Assembly (NCBI GenBank): GCA_015183035.1
Contig: JACZZP010000007.1
Location: forward strand, 1,178,001-1,242,000
Length of the DNA: 64,000 nt
Source: Meloidogyne chitwoodi
Lineage: Eukaryota > Nematoda > Chromadorea > Rhabditida > Meloidogynidae
Reading direction: 5' to 3'
Shown: piece after piece, positions 1-9,506 of the stretch
How the letters are laid out: each line of letters starts with the position of its first letter
Numbering within the stretch: position 1 is the stretch's first letter
Made by a program: the position numbers and the translations under genes
Notes under the pieces: generated by a model
What the model saw: the letters and a program-made list of their open reading frames with translations, nothing else
Told to the model about the DNA's origin: nothing
Databases searched by the model: none

Positions 1-365
1 TCGTCCGGATGTTGCTCTAAAAATTGATTTGCAATTTGTTTTTCATTAAGAATATCTCTCTTATTGGCTTCTTTTCTTAAAACATTAATTCGTTTATTTT
101 TTTGTTCAGACACTGAATTCATATTATCAAGTTGAGTTTCAAGTGTATGTTTTATAGTTGGGTCTTTTTCATCACGTACTTTTTTCGATTTTTCTTCAAG
201 ATTATCTTTATGAACTAAAAACTCATTCTCCAAATTTCGAATACCATCCCAATAATTAGATGGATAGGTATTAAAAAATTCATCTATCCAAATTTGCCTT
301 TGCAATTCTTCTATATTTTTCCCGCGATTAATTGTTTCTCTTGATTCGTTTTTTAGCAAAACTTC
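1..365 (-). CDS. Polinton downstream ORF, partial at window edge
   Basis: An open frame runs from a stop at 366-368 (minus strand) to the window edge without interruption. It is rich in Asn, Lys, Glu and Gln with a WIDEFFNTYPSNYWDGI segment, and looks mostly helical. There is no ATG in frame before about position 122, so it is either a continuation of the preceding gene in a shifted frame, a gene with a non-ATG start, or a degraded copy. It overlaps the end of the capsid-like ORF by about 40 bp in the other frame. I do not recognise the family. Confidence 0.45.
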
Positions 366-756
366 CTAATAAAGATACTTCAGGGCTGATAATTATATCA
401 TCTTCAATTAATTCATCATCTATTATCTCTCGTCTTTTTCGAGATTCATGTATTCTAATTTTTGCGAATGTAAGTTTGAGAAAGAAACTTAATCCTTTTG
501 GTGTTAATTGTGTTGTTTTTGGTATACCGACTCTAAGAGGGTTTCTATTTTTGTAATTTATATTAATCCATTGTTTCTCATCAGTACCAATTGTTGCAGC
601 CCATGACTGGGGATATTGAATACTATAAAGACCGCATACCCAATTACCTCCTTGAAATTGAATGGGCTTTGCGAGGTGGGAGCGAAATTTATTTGGGCTA
701 TTTTCTGGATAGTCTCCCACGGTACTTGGTAATACAACAAAGAATGTATTAGCCAT
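328..756 (-). CDS. Polinton structural-protein-like N-terminal module
   Basis: 142 residues from an ATG at 756. The N-terminus has the pattern F-x-V-x-LPS, then Y-P-x-N-S-x-x-K-F-x-x-x-L-x-K-P-I, then W-V-C-G-L-x-x-I-x-Y-P-x-S-W. I know this arrangement from proteins of unknown or virion-associated function encoded in animal Polintons, next to the integrase. The tail is basic (KKRIKRNN). Such proteins are usually longer, and a further open frame overlaps its 3' end one base out of register, so a frameshift may split one gene here. The role in the particle is inference from context. Confidence 0.5.
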   Translation of the reverse strand: MANTFFVVLPSTVGDYPENSPNKFRSHLAKPIQFQGGNWVCGLYSIQYPQSWAATIGTDEKQWININYKNRNPLRVGIPKTTQLTPKGLSFFLKLTFAKIRIHESRKRREIIDDELIEDDIIISPEVSLLGSFAKKRIKRNN

Positions 757-821
757 TAAAAGATAATTAAATTTTATTTAATATTAAAGGAAATGATTTA
801 AAAACGAAAAATAATACTTTT

Positions 822-1916
822 TTATACAAATTGTGATTCGTTACTCCATTCAGGTTCTGGATACTCTAAAAATTTTACTAGGTACTCCTTTATCCCATTT
901 TTCTTTCTGCTACGTATCACCTTCTCAATTCTATAACTTGTTTTGTCATCTTTTCTTATTTTTGTAAGCTCTTCTGGATAGAAATATCCTTTAAATTTTT
1001 CCCCTTCATCATCTCGAACAAGATAACGATTAGGTGTAGCACGATTCTTAACAAGATCGACCTGAAGAATTTTATCAGAGTAGTTTGGAAGATATCCTTT
1101 AGAGAAAACATTCTTATTACGGCTCATACGCACAAAATCATCCTTATTAAATCGTGGTATCTTTTTATTCGAAGGTTCGATAATAGGTCCGAATACCTTT
1201 TCTCTAATCTTCTGAGCATTATGAAAACTCACATCTACAGGTCTTAAGCCTCCAAGAACTCGACAACTTGAGTGGTTTATTGCATCAACTATTTTATGTA
1301 AAACTTTAGTCCATTTTAAACTATGCTTTTCGCTCATGTAACGGTAAATTCTTTGCTTTAAATTTCGTATACAGCGTTCAGCAAGAGAAGCTTTGACAGT
1401 TGAGGAATTAGCATTATATTTCTCAATATCATTTTTACGAAAAAAATCAGTCATTTCTTTTGCGAGGAATTCCAATCCCTTGTCACTAAAAATTCGATGT
1501 GGATACATTTCCATTTGCTTTAAAATTTTTTCAAATGCAGGAATCATATCTCTTGGTTTTTTACTTTTCACTGGTGTTGCGAAAACTCTTTTGCTCAAAA
1601 CATCTATTGCGACAAGTGCATAGTTATTACCTCCATTTTCTCGGGAAAGCTTTTGAAAATCTGCCAAATCACACTGTACATCAGTCATATAACCTGCGGG
1701 TATTGTTCGGGATCGTTTAAAACGAACTCGACGAGGGCGATGAATTGTGTAAGTTCGGTGACCTTCTAAATAATTAATTACATCCTTTCTTCGAATTTTT
1801 TTGTTTATTTTTCGAGCATCGTTCAATAATTGATTAACACCTGAAAATCCTGCCGGTGATTCTGGATCATTATATAATTTTTCTAATATTAATTCCACAC
1901 TGTTGGGCGTCTCCAT
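822..1916 (-). CDS. Polinton retroviral-type integrase with chromodomain
   Basis: 364 residues, uninterrupted. It would catalyse insertion of the element's linear DNA into the host genome. The rve core shows a DDE triad: Asp in QCDLADF (about residue 83 or 86), Asp in FSDKGLEF (D145) and Glu in SLAERCIRNLK (E180), giving the D-35-E spacing. A basic stretch precedes the core. Residues about 320-364 (YRIEKVIRSR...YLVKFLEYPEPEWSNE) fit a chromodomain, the usual C-terminal targeting module of Polinton integrases. The ATG at 1916 lies inside the end of the previous ORF (28-bp overlap), suggesting translation from a compact viral-type unit. All key residues are present, so the copy looks recently active. 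Host retrotransposon integrase is less likely because the neighbour is a packaging ATPase. Confidence 0.9.
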   Translation of the reverse strand: METPNSVELILEKLYNDPESPAGFSGVNQLLNDARKINKKIRRKDVINYLEGHRTYTIHRPRRVRFKRSRTIPAGYMTDVQCDLADFQKLSRENGGNNYALVAIDVLSKRVFATPVKSKKPRDMIPAFEKILKQMEMYPHRIFSDKGLEFLAKEMTDFFRKNDIEKYNANSSTVKASLAERCIRNLKQRIYRYMSEKHSLKWTKVLHKIVDAINHSSCRVLGGLRPVDVSFHNAQKIREKVFGPIIEPSNKKIPRFNKDDFVRMSRNKNVFSKGYLPNYSDKILQVDLVKNRATPNRYLVRDDEGEKFKGYFYPEELTKIRKDDKTSYRIEKVIRSRKKNGIKEYLVKFLEYPEPEWSNESQFV

Positions 1917-2674
1917 TTTTCTTCTTTACCTTCAAAATGATGTTGCTTAAATTGTGAAATACGTTTAGGTCCTTTAGTATCTCTAGCAAGCTCAATTAAA
2001 CTCCAAATCGATGGATCATTTTTCAAACGTTTCTCCAAAAGTTCTGTGCCAGGGGGTGTCAATCCTTTCCATCTAGTTCCACGAATTAAACAATCTAATG
2101 ATTTGTGTATATTACTTCCTAATATTTCTTTACCACCTTTCTCATGTATAATTTTCCCATTTTCAGTAACCTTGTATTTATCATGATTAAACTTTATCAT
2201 ATTTGTTAATTTAACGATTTTCTGACTCGCTTTTGCTGTCGGTGTCTTGGAACTTCTTGGTGTATCTTCGCTTTTTTCTTGTGATGATTCTGCTGAATAC
2301 ATTCTTTCTTCCTCTTCATCATCATCATTTATCGGCGTCTTTAATGCTGAAGTTAAATCTGATTCTTTTGTAGTATCATAACTTATGTTAGGATTTTCTG
2401 AGTTTGATATTAATTTTTTAAGTTGTTCTAAAGCAGGATTTTCAAGATGACGAACTGAAACATCTGCTGGTATATTCTTCTTTTCATTTAGCATATGCAA
2501 ATATCGTCTTAGTTCTTGGTTATAATTACTATTCTTTACCTCTGGATTCTCGTTTTGACTTTTAATTTTATCTAATTGCTTTCTGGTATAATCAAGATTA
2601 ATATCATCAGTAGTAGGTTGACTTAGCAAGCCTTTATAAATATCCTCTGGTACTAAAATAAATTTATTTGCCAT
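1889..2674 (-). CDS. Polinton conserved protein, possible core/virion protein
   Basis: 261 residues from an ATG placed directly after the stop of the gene upstream. It begins MANKFILVPEDIYKGLL, a start I associate with a conserved Polinton protein of unknown function. The middle (about 120-165) is acidic then Ser/Thr/Lys-rich and probably disordered. The C-terminal part (about 170-255) is more ordered, with GSNIHKSLDCLIRG and PPGTELLEKRLKND. No catalytic motif was seen. Position between the small basic protein and the integrase suggests a structural or DNA-associated role, which is inference. Confidence 0.55.
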   Translation of the reverse strand: MANKFILVPEDIYKGLLSQPTTDDINLDYTRKQLDKIKSQNENPEVKNSNYNQELRRYLHMLNEKKNIPADVSVRHLENPALEQLKKLISNSENPNISYDTTKESDLTSALKTPINDDDEEEERMYSAESSQEKSEDTPRSSKTPTAKASQKIVKLTNMIKFNHDKYKVTENGKIIHEKGGKEILGSNIHKSLDCLIRGTRWKGLTPPGTELLEKRLKNDPSIWSLIELARDTKGPKRISQFKQHHFEGKEEKWRRPTVWN

Positions 2675-3019
2675 TTAATTTTTTGTAAGGTTTTTTGCTA
2701 ACTCAATTATTATTGGCGTGAGTAATGCAGGAAATAATCCTAATGGTAATCCGTTGCCTTTTTGAATAACTCGCCGAGCCCCACGTTCAGTACGCACACG
2801 ACTTGAACGACGAACAAAGTCTGCAAATGGTAATAATCGATATTTTTGTCGTTTTGTAAGCTTAAATCTGTCTTTTGCTATATTTAAACAAATTTCTGCA
2901 ATTGATAATAACTCCGTATTAGTAGTTTTTTTAAGAATCCGTTTTCTTTTTCGCATTGAGCGAGTTTTAGCAAGTTGTTTAATAAATTGACAGTTGTCTT
3001 TAATTAACTGACTTATCAT
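2675..3019 (-). CDS. Small basic Polinton protein, adenovirus pX-like in character
   Basis: 114 residues. The first half is strongly basic (SMRKRKRILKK), then RTERGARRVIQKGNG leads into a C-terminal hydrophobic stretch LPLGLFPALLTPIIIELAKN. A basic DNA-binding part followed by a Gly-Leu-Pro hydrophobic helix resembles the minor core/membrane-active proteins (pX or pVI class) reported in adintoviruses and adenoviruses. That assignment rests on composition and context only. It lies between the ATPase and the 261-residue protein. Confidence 0.5.
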   Translation of the reverse strand: MISQLIKDNCQFIKQLAKTRSMRKRKRILKKTTNTELLSIAEICLNIAKDRFKLTKRQKYRLLPFADFVRRSSRVRTERGARRVIQKGNGLPLGLFPALLTPIIIELAKNLTKN

Positions 3020-3033
3020 TTATGATTTATTAT

Positions 3034-3708
3034 TTACTTTGACAAAAAAATTGTTGCTGGTTTATCTGAATCAGGGTTATCAATATTAAATATATTTGAG
3101 CGAAGTCTGAGTGATGGATCTGATGCGGGATGAAGATCAATGAATAAATAAGAATAATTATCTCGAGTTGCTTGTCGATAGGCGTCAAGGAAAAAATCAA
3201 GTTTTTTCGGAAATAATTGAACTCCAAGGTTTCGAACTGCAAGAGCACTGTTTGGCGCGCGTGTAAGAACTAAATACATAGAATTCTGTCTGGCAACCCT
3301 TATTTTCTTCTCAAATAAATTTTGAGTGATAAAAACTATGCCAAAATTCTGATGATGCGCTTTCTTTGTAAATAATTCTGACAGATATTTTTCATCAATT
3401 GAATAGAGTAAATCATCAAGGATAATTAGAGCTGGCTTTTGTTGCTTGTTAACAAGTTCCTCGGGAGGGACTCCTGAATAAACAGCTACACCTATACGCT
3501 GAAAATCTGGTACTAAGGAATTGAATTCTCCATAACAGTAAAGAACAGATTTGGGCGGAGGATCAATTACATTACTTGCATTTTGAATCAAAGACTTGAC
3601 AAATGAGCTTTTCCCACTCGAACTAGGTCCACTGATAATAAAGCGAAAAGGTAATTTAATTTTTAAATCTTTATTCGAATATTTTTGAAACTCAACAGAA
3701 TTAAACAT
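3034..3708 (-). CDS. Polinton genome-packaging ATPase (FtsK/HerA superfamily)
   Basis: 224 residues, a typical length for this family. It would power DNA translocation into the capsid. Walker A is GPSSSGKSS near residue 28, Walker B is ALIILDDLL near residue 94, and FVFITQ-type sensor sequence appears as GIVFITQNLF near 126. The C-terminal half (RAPNSALAVRNLG, YSYLFIDLHP) matches the conserved pattern of Polinton, virophage and adintovirus packaging ATPases. The ATG at 3708 is the first in the frame. It is intact. Confidence 0.88.
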   Translation of the reverse strand: MFNSVEFQKYSNKDLKIKLPFRFIISGPSSSGKSSFVKSLIQNASNVIDPPPKSVLYCYGEFNSLVPDFQRIGVAVYSGVPPEELVNKQQKPALIILDDLLYSIDEKYLSELFTKKAHHQNFGIVFITQNLFEKKIRVARQNSMYLVLTRAPNSALAVRNLGVQLFPKKLDFFLDAYRQATRDNYSYLFIDLHPASDPSLRLRSNIFNIDNPDSDKPATIFLSK

Positions 3709-3779
3709 ATCTTTTATAAATAGTAATTAATTAAAATAAAATGAATAAACAAAAAATATTGAATAATTAAATAACATGT

Positions 3780-4304
3780 TTAGTTTTCTTTGTTTACGTC
3801 TTCGCCATCCTCAATTTTTTCCGATTTTTCCTCTAAAGTTTCTTCGGCCACCTTATTTTTTATTACCTCACCTACGAACTCAATATCTCCTTCTGATACA
3901 ACTTGATCATCTGTTCGTATTTTTTTAGTTTGTATCGGTTCTAAAAATTCATCAATGAGCGACTGATCTTTTGCATCCAAAGATGTTTTTGCCTTTGCCG
4001 TCGAATCATTACTTCTAATATTGAATACTTTACCTCTGCTCCTCAAACGGAATAAAGAATGTTGAGGTAGTTCATAAACAGTATCAAAAGCTACATGCTT
4101 TTCACCTTTCAGACGATTACTATGTAATGAAATTCCTCCTGGCGTAACGACATAATCTATTTCAACATTCTCGCTACGACAGGAACGACATTTTCCAGCA
4201 ACATCAAATTGCACAAAACGTGCAGTGTCAAGACGAGGTGAATTAATAGTTATTCCGATTGTAGAAACAGAGAAGGAGACCTCAGGGATAAGATCCTCTA
4301 CCAA
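3780..4304 (-). CDS. Polinton-associated unknown protein
   Basis: 174 codons in the open frame, reading VEDLIPEVSFSVSTIGI at its start. No ATG exists in this frame upstream or at the start, so it begins at a TTG, has a spliced or lost N-terminus, or is decayed. A CRSCRS Cys pair lies near residue 38. The region to about residue 100 looks beta-rich, and the tail is highly acidic (Glu, Asp, Lys) and probably disordered. Its orientation and spacing place it first in the Polinton gene series. I do not recognise the family. Confidence 0.45.
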   Translation of the reverse strand: MVEDLIPEVSFSVSTIGITINSPRLDTARFVQFDVAGKCRSCRSENVEIDYVVTPGGISLHSNRLKGEKHVAFDTVYELPQHSLFRLRSRGKVFNIRSNDSTAKAKTSLDAKDQSLIDEFLEPIQTKKIRTDDQVVSEGDIEFVGEVIKNKVAEETLEEKSEKIEDGEDVNKEN

Positions 4305-4589
4305 AGTTTTCTTATTTCCAGTATTTATTGTTATTTTAAATTTAGTTTAGTTTTCTAAATGAAATGAATAAAATACTAGATTTTATAAATATTCTACAAA
4401 TGGGCGGGGCTAGTGGGCGGAGCAAGAATCCAAACAATGCTTCCATTTTTATTTTATGGTTTAATAATATATATTAATTAAATTTCAATATTTAATTTTA
4501 ATCATTAAATTTAATAATATAATTAATTAAAACAAATCTTTCGAGAATAATAATTTCGATCACTGTAACAATTAATTTCAAATTTCTGC
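4305..4589. other. Junction between Polinton block and Helitron fragment
   Basis: AT-rich sequence with one GC-rich island (about 4399-4432) holding two GGGCGG motifs around a GGGCTAGTGGGC stretch. No ORF, inverted repeat or recognisable element end was found. It could contain the Polinton gene-series promoter or remains of its terminus. Confidence 0.4.
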
Positions 4590-4752
4590 AACAAAGTGGT
4601 AATTCCTTTTTCAACACCAGAATGGTAAATCCTTTTCAGCACCAGAATTGTAAATCCTTTTCCAACAGCAACGGATTGGTAGATCCTTTTAAGCACCAGA
4701 ATGGTAGACCCTTTTCCAACAGCAACGGATTGGTAGGTCCTTTTCTGCACCA
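4590..4752. repeat. 54-bp tandem repeat next to the Helitron break
   Basis: Between two and three diverged copies of a unit of about 54 bp, each containing CTTTTCCAACAGCAACGG and TTGGTAGATCC-type segments. On the minus strand it reads in frame as repeated RIYQSVAVGKG-like peptides, but this frame follows a stop codon and is probably not translated. The repeat begins exactly where the Helitron RepHel homology stops. Confidence 0.65.
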
Positions 4753-4771
4753 AGTTGGTACTACTTACTAC

Positions 4772-5719
4772 TTATATACGAAAGCAATACGGTCCTCTTG
4801 TTCTAGGATATCTATATCTCAATGGATTCATTGAAGCAAAGGACACGCTACTATTCAAATGACGGATATTGCCAAAGAAATTCACGTGCCTTGCATCAAA
4901 CTTCAAAAACAAATTTCTCAATTCTTCAGGAAAATCCTGCTCAGGTATATTCAAATCAACAACCTTACCATGATGGCAACAGTCATTGAATGAATTACCT
5001 CTAGTTTTCTCTTCTGCAAAATGGAAAGCACCGCAATGCATGCATTCAACATTCAAATCACTAAGTTTATTCTCAGTTGCTAATTCTAAACAACCTGCTT
5101 GGTACTTTTGTACGGCAGGTTGCCCTCGATACTTTTTCTGTCTTATTCTCTTATCACTAAGTCTTTTTTCTCTTTCTTGGTCAGATTCAAGCGATCTTTT
5201 GACCGCCATCCTCTGTCTATTTTTCTCGAGTCTAAGATTTCTAAAATTCTCATTCTCTTCAGATCGCAGAGACTGCTGTCTCGCTTTCTGACTAATTAAT
5301 CTATTATTTCTAATATTCTCTTTCTCTTCAGATCGCAGAGACTGCTGTCTCGCTTTCTGACTAATTAATCTAGCATTTCTAAGATTCTCGTTCTCTTCAG
5401 ATCGCAGAGACTGCTGTCTCGCTTTCTGACTAATTAATCTAAGATTTCTAATATTCTCATTCTCTTCAGATCGCAGAGACTGCTGTCTCGCTTTCTGACT
5501 AATTAATCTAACATTTCTAGTATTCTCATCCTCAAGGGATCTCAGAGACTGATGTCTCTCTCTATCACTATTTAATCTAACATTTCTAATATGCTCAGGT
5601 TCCTCAGCACGACTCTTCCTTTTTCTTCTGGCATCACTGGAGCAGCAGAGTTCGTCGGCGTCATTGGAGCAGCAAGGTTCGTCGATTTCATTGGAACAGC
5701 AAGGTTCGTCGGCGTCCAT
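4772..5719 (-). pseudogene. Helitron RepHel protein, N-terminal fragment
   Basis: The frame is open from 5791, but its first ATG is at 5719. The C-terminal third matches the Helitron_like_N region: CMHCGAFHFAEE, CCHHGKV, then NIRHLNSSVSFASMN and RGPYCFRI. In intact elements this region is followed by the rest of the Rep and helicase domains. Here a TAA comes immediately after PYCFRI and unrelated tandem repeats follow, so the Rep catalytic HUH and helicase parts are missing. The N-terminus contains three PCCSND-like repeats and five copies of a 23-residue Arg/Glu/Gln-rich repeat. A TATAAAAA motif (5801-5808, minus strand) sits about 85 bp upstream of the ATG and is conserved in the other Helitron copy. 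Confidence 0.75.
5221..5530. repeat. 69-bp in-frame tandem repeat in Helitron coding sequence
   Basis: Four to five copies of a 69-bp unit (23 codons) marked by CTTCAGATCGCAGAGACTGC and CTCGCTTTCTGACTAATTAA. Copies differ by only a few bases, mostly around the codons for the residue after ENEN, so the array is young or homogenised. It encodes the SQKARQQSLRSEENEN repeat of the RepHel N-terminus. Confidence 0.85.
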
Positions 5720-5800
5720 ATTAAAGCAATCCAGCAAAGAGCGTTGTTTATGTTTGTAGTGTTGAAATGTAGTTGCGTTAAGACTGATCAAAATATAGGG

Positions 5801-6066
5801 TTTTTATAGTATCCAAGTTCTAAGTTTATTTTCAAGTTTTAATTTCAAGTTTATATTCAAGTTTTAAGTTCAAGTTTATTTTAAAGTTTTAAGTTCAAGT
5901 TTGTTTTCAAGTTTTAAATTTAAACTTAAGCCCTATTCAAGTTTATTTTCAAGTTGCAACTTTACTATAAAAACCCCCCATTTTCACTTCCCCCAATCAT
6001 TTGTCTATAAAAGGACAGACAAACAAACAAACAAACACACACACTTTTCTCAATTATATAATTAGA
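5801..6066 (-). mobile_element. Helitron 5' terminal region (left copy)
   Basis: On the minus strand the element starts at 6066 with TC preceded by A, the usual 5' end and insertion context of Helitrons. It shares near-identical sequence with the right-hand copy starting at 13553: ATTATATAATTGAGAAAAG, then a GTGTGTGT and GTTTGTTTG tract, CCTTTTATAGACAAATGATT, a GGGGAAGTGAAAATGGGGGG box and a long run of degenerate AACTTGAAAATAAACTTG repeats. It leads directly into the RepHel fragment. The matching 3' end was not found on the left side. Confidence 0.7.
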
Positions 6067-9000
6067 TTTTATTTTTAATTTTAAAATTTATTTTCTTTTT
6101 TATTCTTTAATTTTTTCTGCAATGAGGGTGGTCGCTTTTCTAACAAATAATAAATTAAATTAAATAAATAAATAAATATAAAACTTTTTCTTATCTTTTG
6201 TAAATAAAATAAATTATTTTAACCTTTACTTTTTTAATTTTATAAAGTAATTTTTCATTAAAAAAATAAATTTTATTTATTTTTATTTAAATAAATTATT
6301 TGACCTTTATTTATTTAATTAATTAATTTATTTAATTTTAATTATTTTAAAAATAAATAAATTAATTAATTAAAAATAATTCTAATTTATTTAATATTAG
6401 ATTTTAATATACCTATATATATTATTTTTTAATATTTAATTTTTAAATTGTTATTTATATTTAGAAAATTAAAAATAAAATAAATAAATAAATAAATAAC
6501 ATTTAATTTTCCTTTATTTAATTACAAAAAATATAAATTTAGATTATTTTTTTAATAAAACATCATTTTAATTGTTTTTATTTTTGACATTTTTAATAAA
6601 AAAAAATAATAAAAATATAATTATTTCTTGGAATAAATAAATATATTTTTTTTATTATTTTAGGATGGAATTAAAAATACCTAATTATTATTATTACTTA
6701 AATTATTAATGTTAAAAATGTCAAAATTAATTTAAATTATCAACAGGGGATTATTATTTATTTTTATAATTGAAAAAAAGTAATTAAAATAAATAACCTT
6801 TTTAAAAATTAAATTTAGTAAATAATAAATATATTTTTATTTCAAATATTTTTTTTTAAATAATAATTTTTTAATTAAATTAAAATAATAATTATAAATT
6901 AATTATTAAAACTTAAATATATTTATTTAAAATATTATCAACACGTGGTTTGTTTTTTTTTTTGTGTTTTGCTTTTTTAATTATAATAATTATTATTTAA
7001 TTATAATAATTATTATTTTATTTTAATTGTTTTGACCATTTAAGTGAACAATAATTATTTAAATAATTATTAAATAATTATTTATTTATTTTTTGCAAAA
7101 ATAATAATTTATTTTTATTAGTAATATTTAATTATATTTTTTAATTATTTAATTTTTTTATGTTACCCATTTTAATTTAATTAATTCATTTTAAATAATT
7201 ATTAATTTTTAAAAGTTTTATATTTATTTATTTTTTAATTTAATAAATAAATATAATAATAACAAATATTATATTTATTTATCTTTTATTTTTTTATAAA
7301 TTCTTTTCATTTTTTGTATATTTACCTTGAAAGGCGGCGAGACAATTTTTTGCCAAATATTTTTTATTTTTTCCTAATTGATTCAATATTATTTTTTAAA
7401 TAAGAATGTATATTATTTTAGTAAAGGTTGTCTGTTATGTGATTAATTGTGAAATTTATATTATAATAAAAAATAAATTAATTTTTATTAAAAATTAATT
7501 TATTTAAATAATTTAAAATTATTTATTTATTTATAATAATTAAAAGGGTAATAAATTAATTAAAACAAGTAAATTTAATTTTAATTCATTTAAATTAATT
7601 TATTATTTTTTTTTAATTTTTTAATATTTAAATTATTTTAAAATAAAAATTTCGAAATTATTTTTACTTAAATTAATTATAAAATTTAAAAATAAATTAA
7701 TTATAACATTTTTGTGGATTTTTTTAATAAATAAATAAATAAAATATATATTTATAAATTTAGGTAACTTATTTTTTATGAATAAAAAAATTAATTTTGT
7801 TTTTTAAAAAATTAATTTCTTTATAAATAATAAAATGTTTTTTTAAATAAAATTTAAATTCTTGTTTTACTTTTTTTTTATTTTTAAAAATACACTTTTT
7901 TATTTAATTAAATATAATTTTTGTCGTAATCAAAAAAATAAATTTTAATTTAGTTAATTTAATTACTTCTTTTTTTATTAAATTACTACATTTTTATAGA
8001 CGGAAAAAGTTGTTTTTATATTTTATTTATTTTTTAAACTGCCAAAAAAGTTAAAATTAAATAAAAATTAAATATTTTTATTTTTTTTTCATTTTTTACT
8101 TTAAATATTTTCTTATTATTTTTTGTTTTTATTTTATTTAAAAAATAAATCCAGTTCAGCTTTTGTTTGCGTAAATAAATAAATAAATAAATAATTATTT
8201 TTAAATTAAAAAATAATAATAATAAAAGAAGACCTAATATATCATTAAATAAATATATATACTTTTAAATATTAAAAATATATATAATCTTCTTTTATTT
8301 ATTTTTTATTTTTATAAGAATACTTGCGCAATAAATTCATAAATAAATAAATATTTTATTATTTTTATTTATGGTCATTAATAATTATTTTATTTAAAAA
8401 TATTAAAATGTTTCAATAATTAAATTAATAATAATATTATTTTTTTAAATCTTTTAAGAATTAAATAATTTAAAAATAATAATATTTTTGTTATTTTTTA
8501 TATAAATTTAATTAAATAATTTGATGTAAATTTAAAAATAAATAAAATTTATTTTGACAGTTGAACAATTTAAAACCCTTTTTTATTTTTCTTAATAAAT
8601 TTTACGCCGGAAATTTAAATTTAAAAAAAAAAAGAGGACAGCACGTGTAGAGTATATCTATATGCTCTCACTCAATTCATTCATCCTTACATCTTGTTGA
8701 CCAACTTTTTTTTTTAATTCGAAATAAATTTTAAAGAAAGGAAAGAGAGAGAAAAGTCTTTTAAAATAATATTTTTAAATATTTTAAAAATTAAATATTT
8801 TTTTTTAAATTTATTTTCTTCTTCCGCTTTGTGTCTCCATTTTTAAAAAATTTACAAAAATATTATAAATATAATTTTAAAACATTTTTTATTTTAATTT
8901 TTATGAATAAATATATTTTTTAATAATATATAAAATTTTTATTTTTTTAATATCCAACAAAAAAGAGAAAAATAAGGGGAGGAGTTTTTATTAAAAAGGA

Positions 9001-9506
9001 AGGTATTCTCTTATTTAATAAATAATTAAATAAATAAATAAATATGCCCTTCCTATTTTTTAAAACAAATCTCTTCAAAAATATTTATTTATTTATTTAT
9101 ATTTGTTACATGGAAAGTAATTACTATTTTCTCTTGTTTATTTTTCTTATTAATTTTTATTTTTATCTCATAACATAAAAGAGGTTAAATAAAATAAAAA
9201 TCTTGTCAAACGTCTATTTTGATTTTTAAAATAAATAATATTTACTTTTAAAAAAAATATATTTTTTATTTTTAATTAACAAAAATATTTATTTATTTTA
9301 ATAAATATTAATTAAAATAATAATTATTATTTTCACTATAATTTTTTTAATTTTAGCTATTAACTTTTAAATATTTATTTTTTATTAAAAATGTTTTAAT
9401 TTTTAATTTTAATTTTTATAATGATTGAATTAAATTTTTTAAAGATTCTCTCTAATATATTTTTGTATTTTTTAAACTTACTACTACTAAAATATTTTAC
9501 TTAAAA
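6067..9506. other. AT-rich intergenic spacer
   Basis: About 3.4 kb composed almost wholly of A and T in TTAATTAA, AATAAATAAATA and poly-T stretches, with no credible ORF, RNA gene or repeat array. A slightly less AT-rich patch lies near 8630-8700 (GGACAGCACGTGTAGAG), and the last few hundred bases may hold the promoter of the dehydrogenase gene that follows. Confidence 0.6.

Larger units (their letters stand above)
1..4304 (-). mobile_element. Polinton/Maverick (adintovirus-like) element, partial
   Basis: Seven minus-strand ORFs sit almost without gaps and include two Polinton hallmark genes, a DDE integrase with C-terminal chromodomain and an FtsK/HerA-type packaging ATPase. Two adjoining ORFs touch (stop codon directly followed by ATG at 2672-2677) and another pair overlaps by 28 bp, a compact virus-like layout unlike the intron-rich host genes. 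The element leaves the window at base 1. The protein-primed DNA polymerase, protease and a full major capsid gene were not seen; if present they lie to the left. No terminal inverted repeat was found on the right, where a Helitron fragment begins near 4590, so the right boundary is unknown. Confidence 0.85.

Noticed and set aside
4399..4432. GGGCGGGGCTAGTGGGCGG island as a Helitron 3' end
   Set aside because: It has a CTAG but no hairpin and no resemblance to the hairpin at 15547.
4523..4753. 76-codon ORF over the 54-bp repeats
   Set aside because: Repeat-derived peptide after the stop of a broken Helitron gene, with no known domain.
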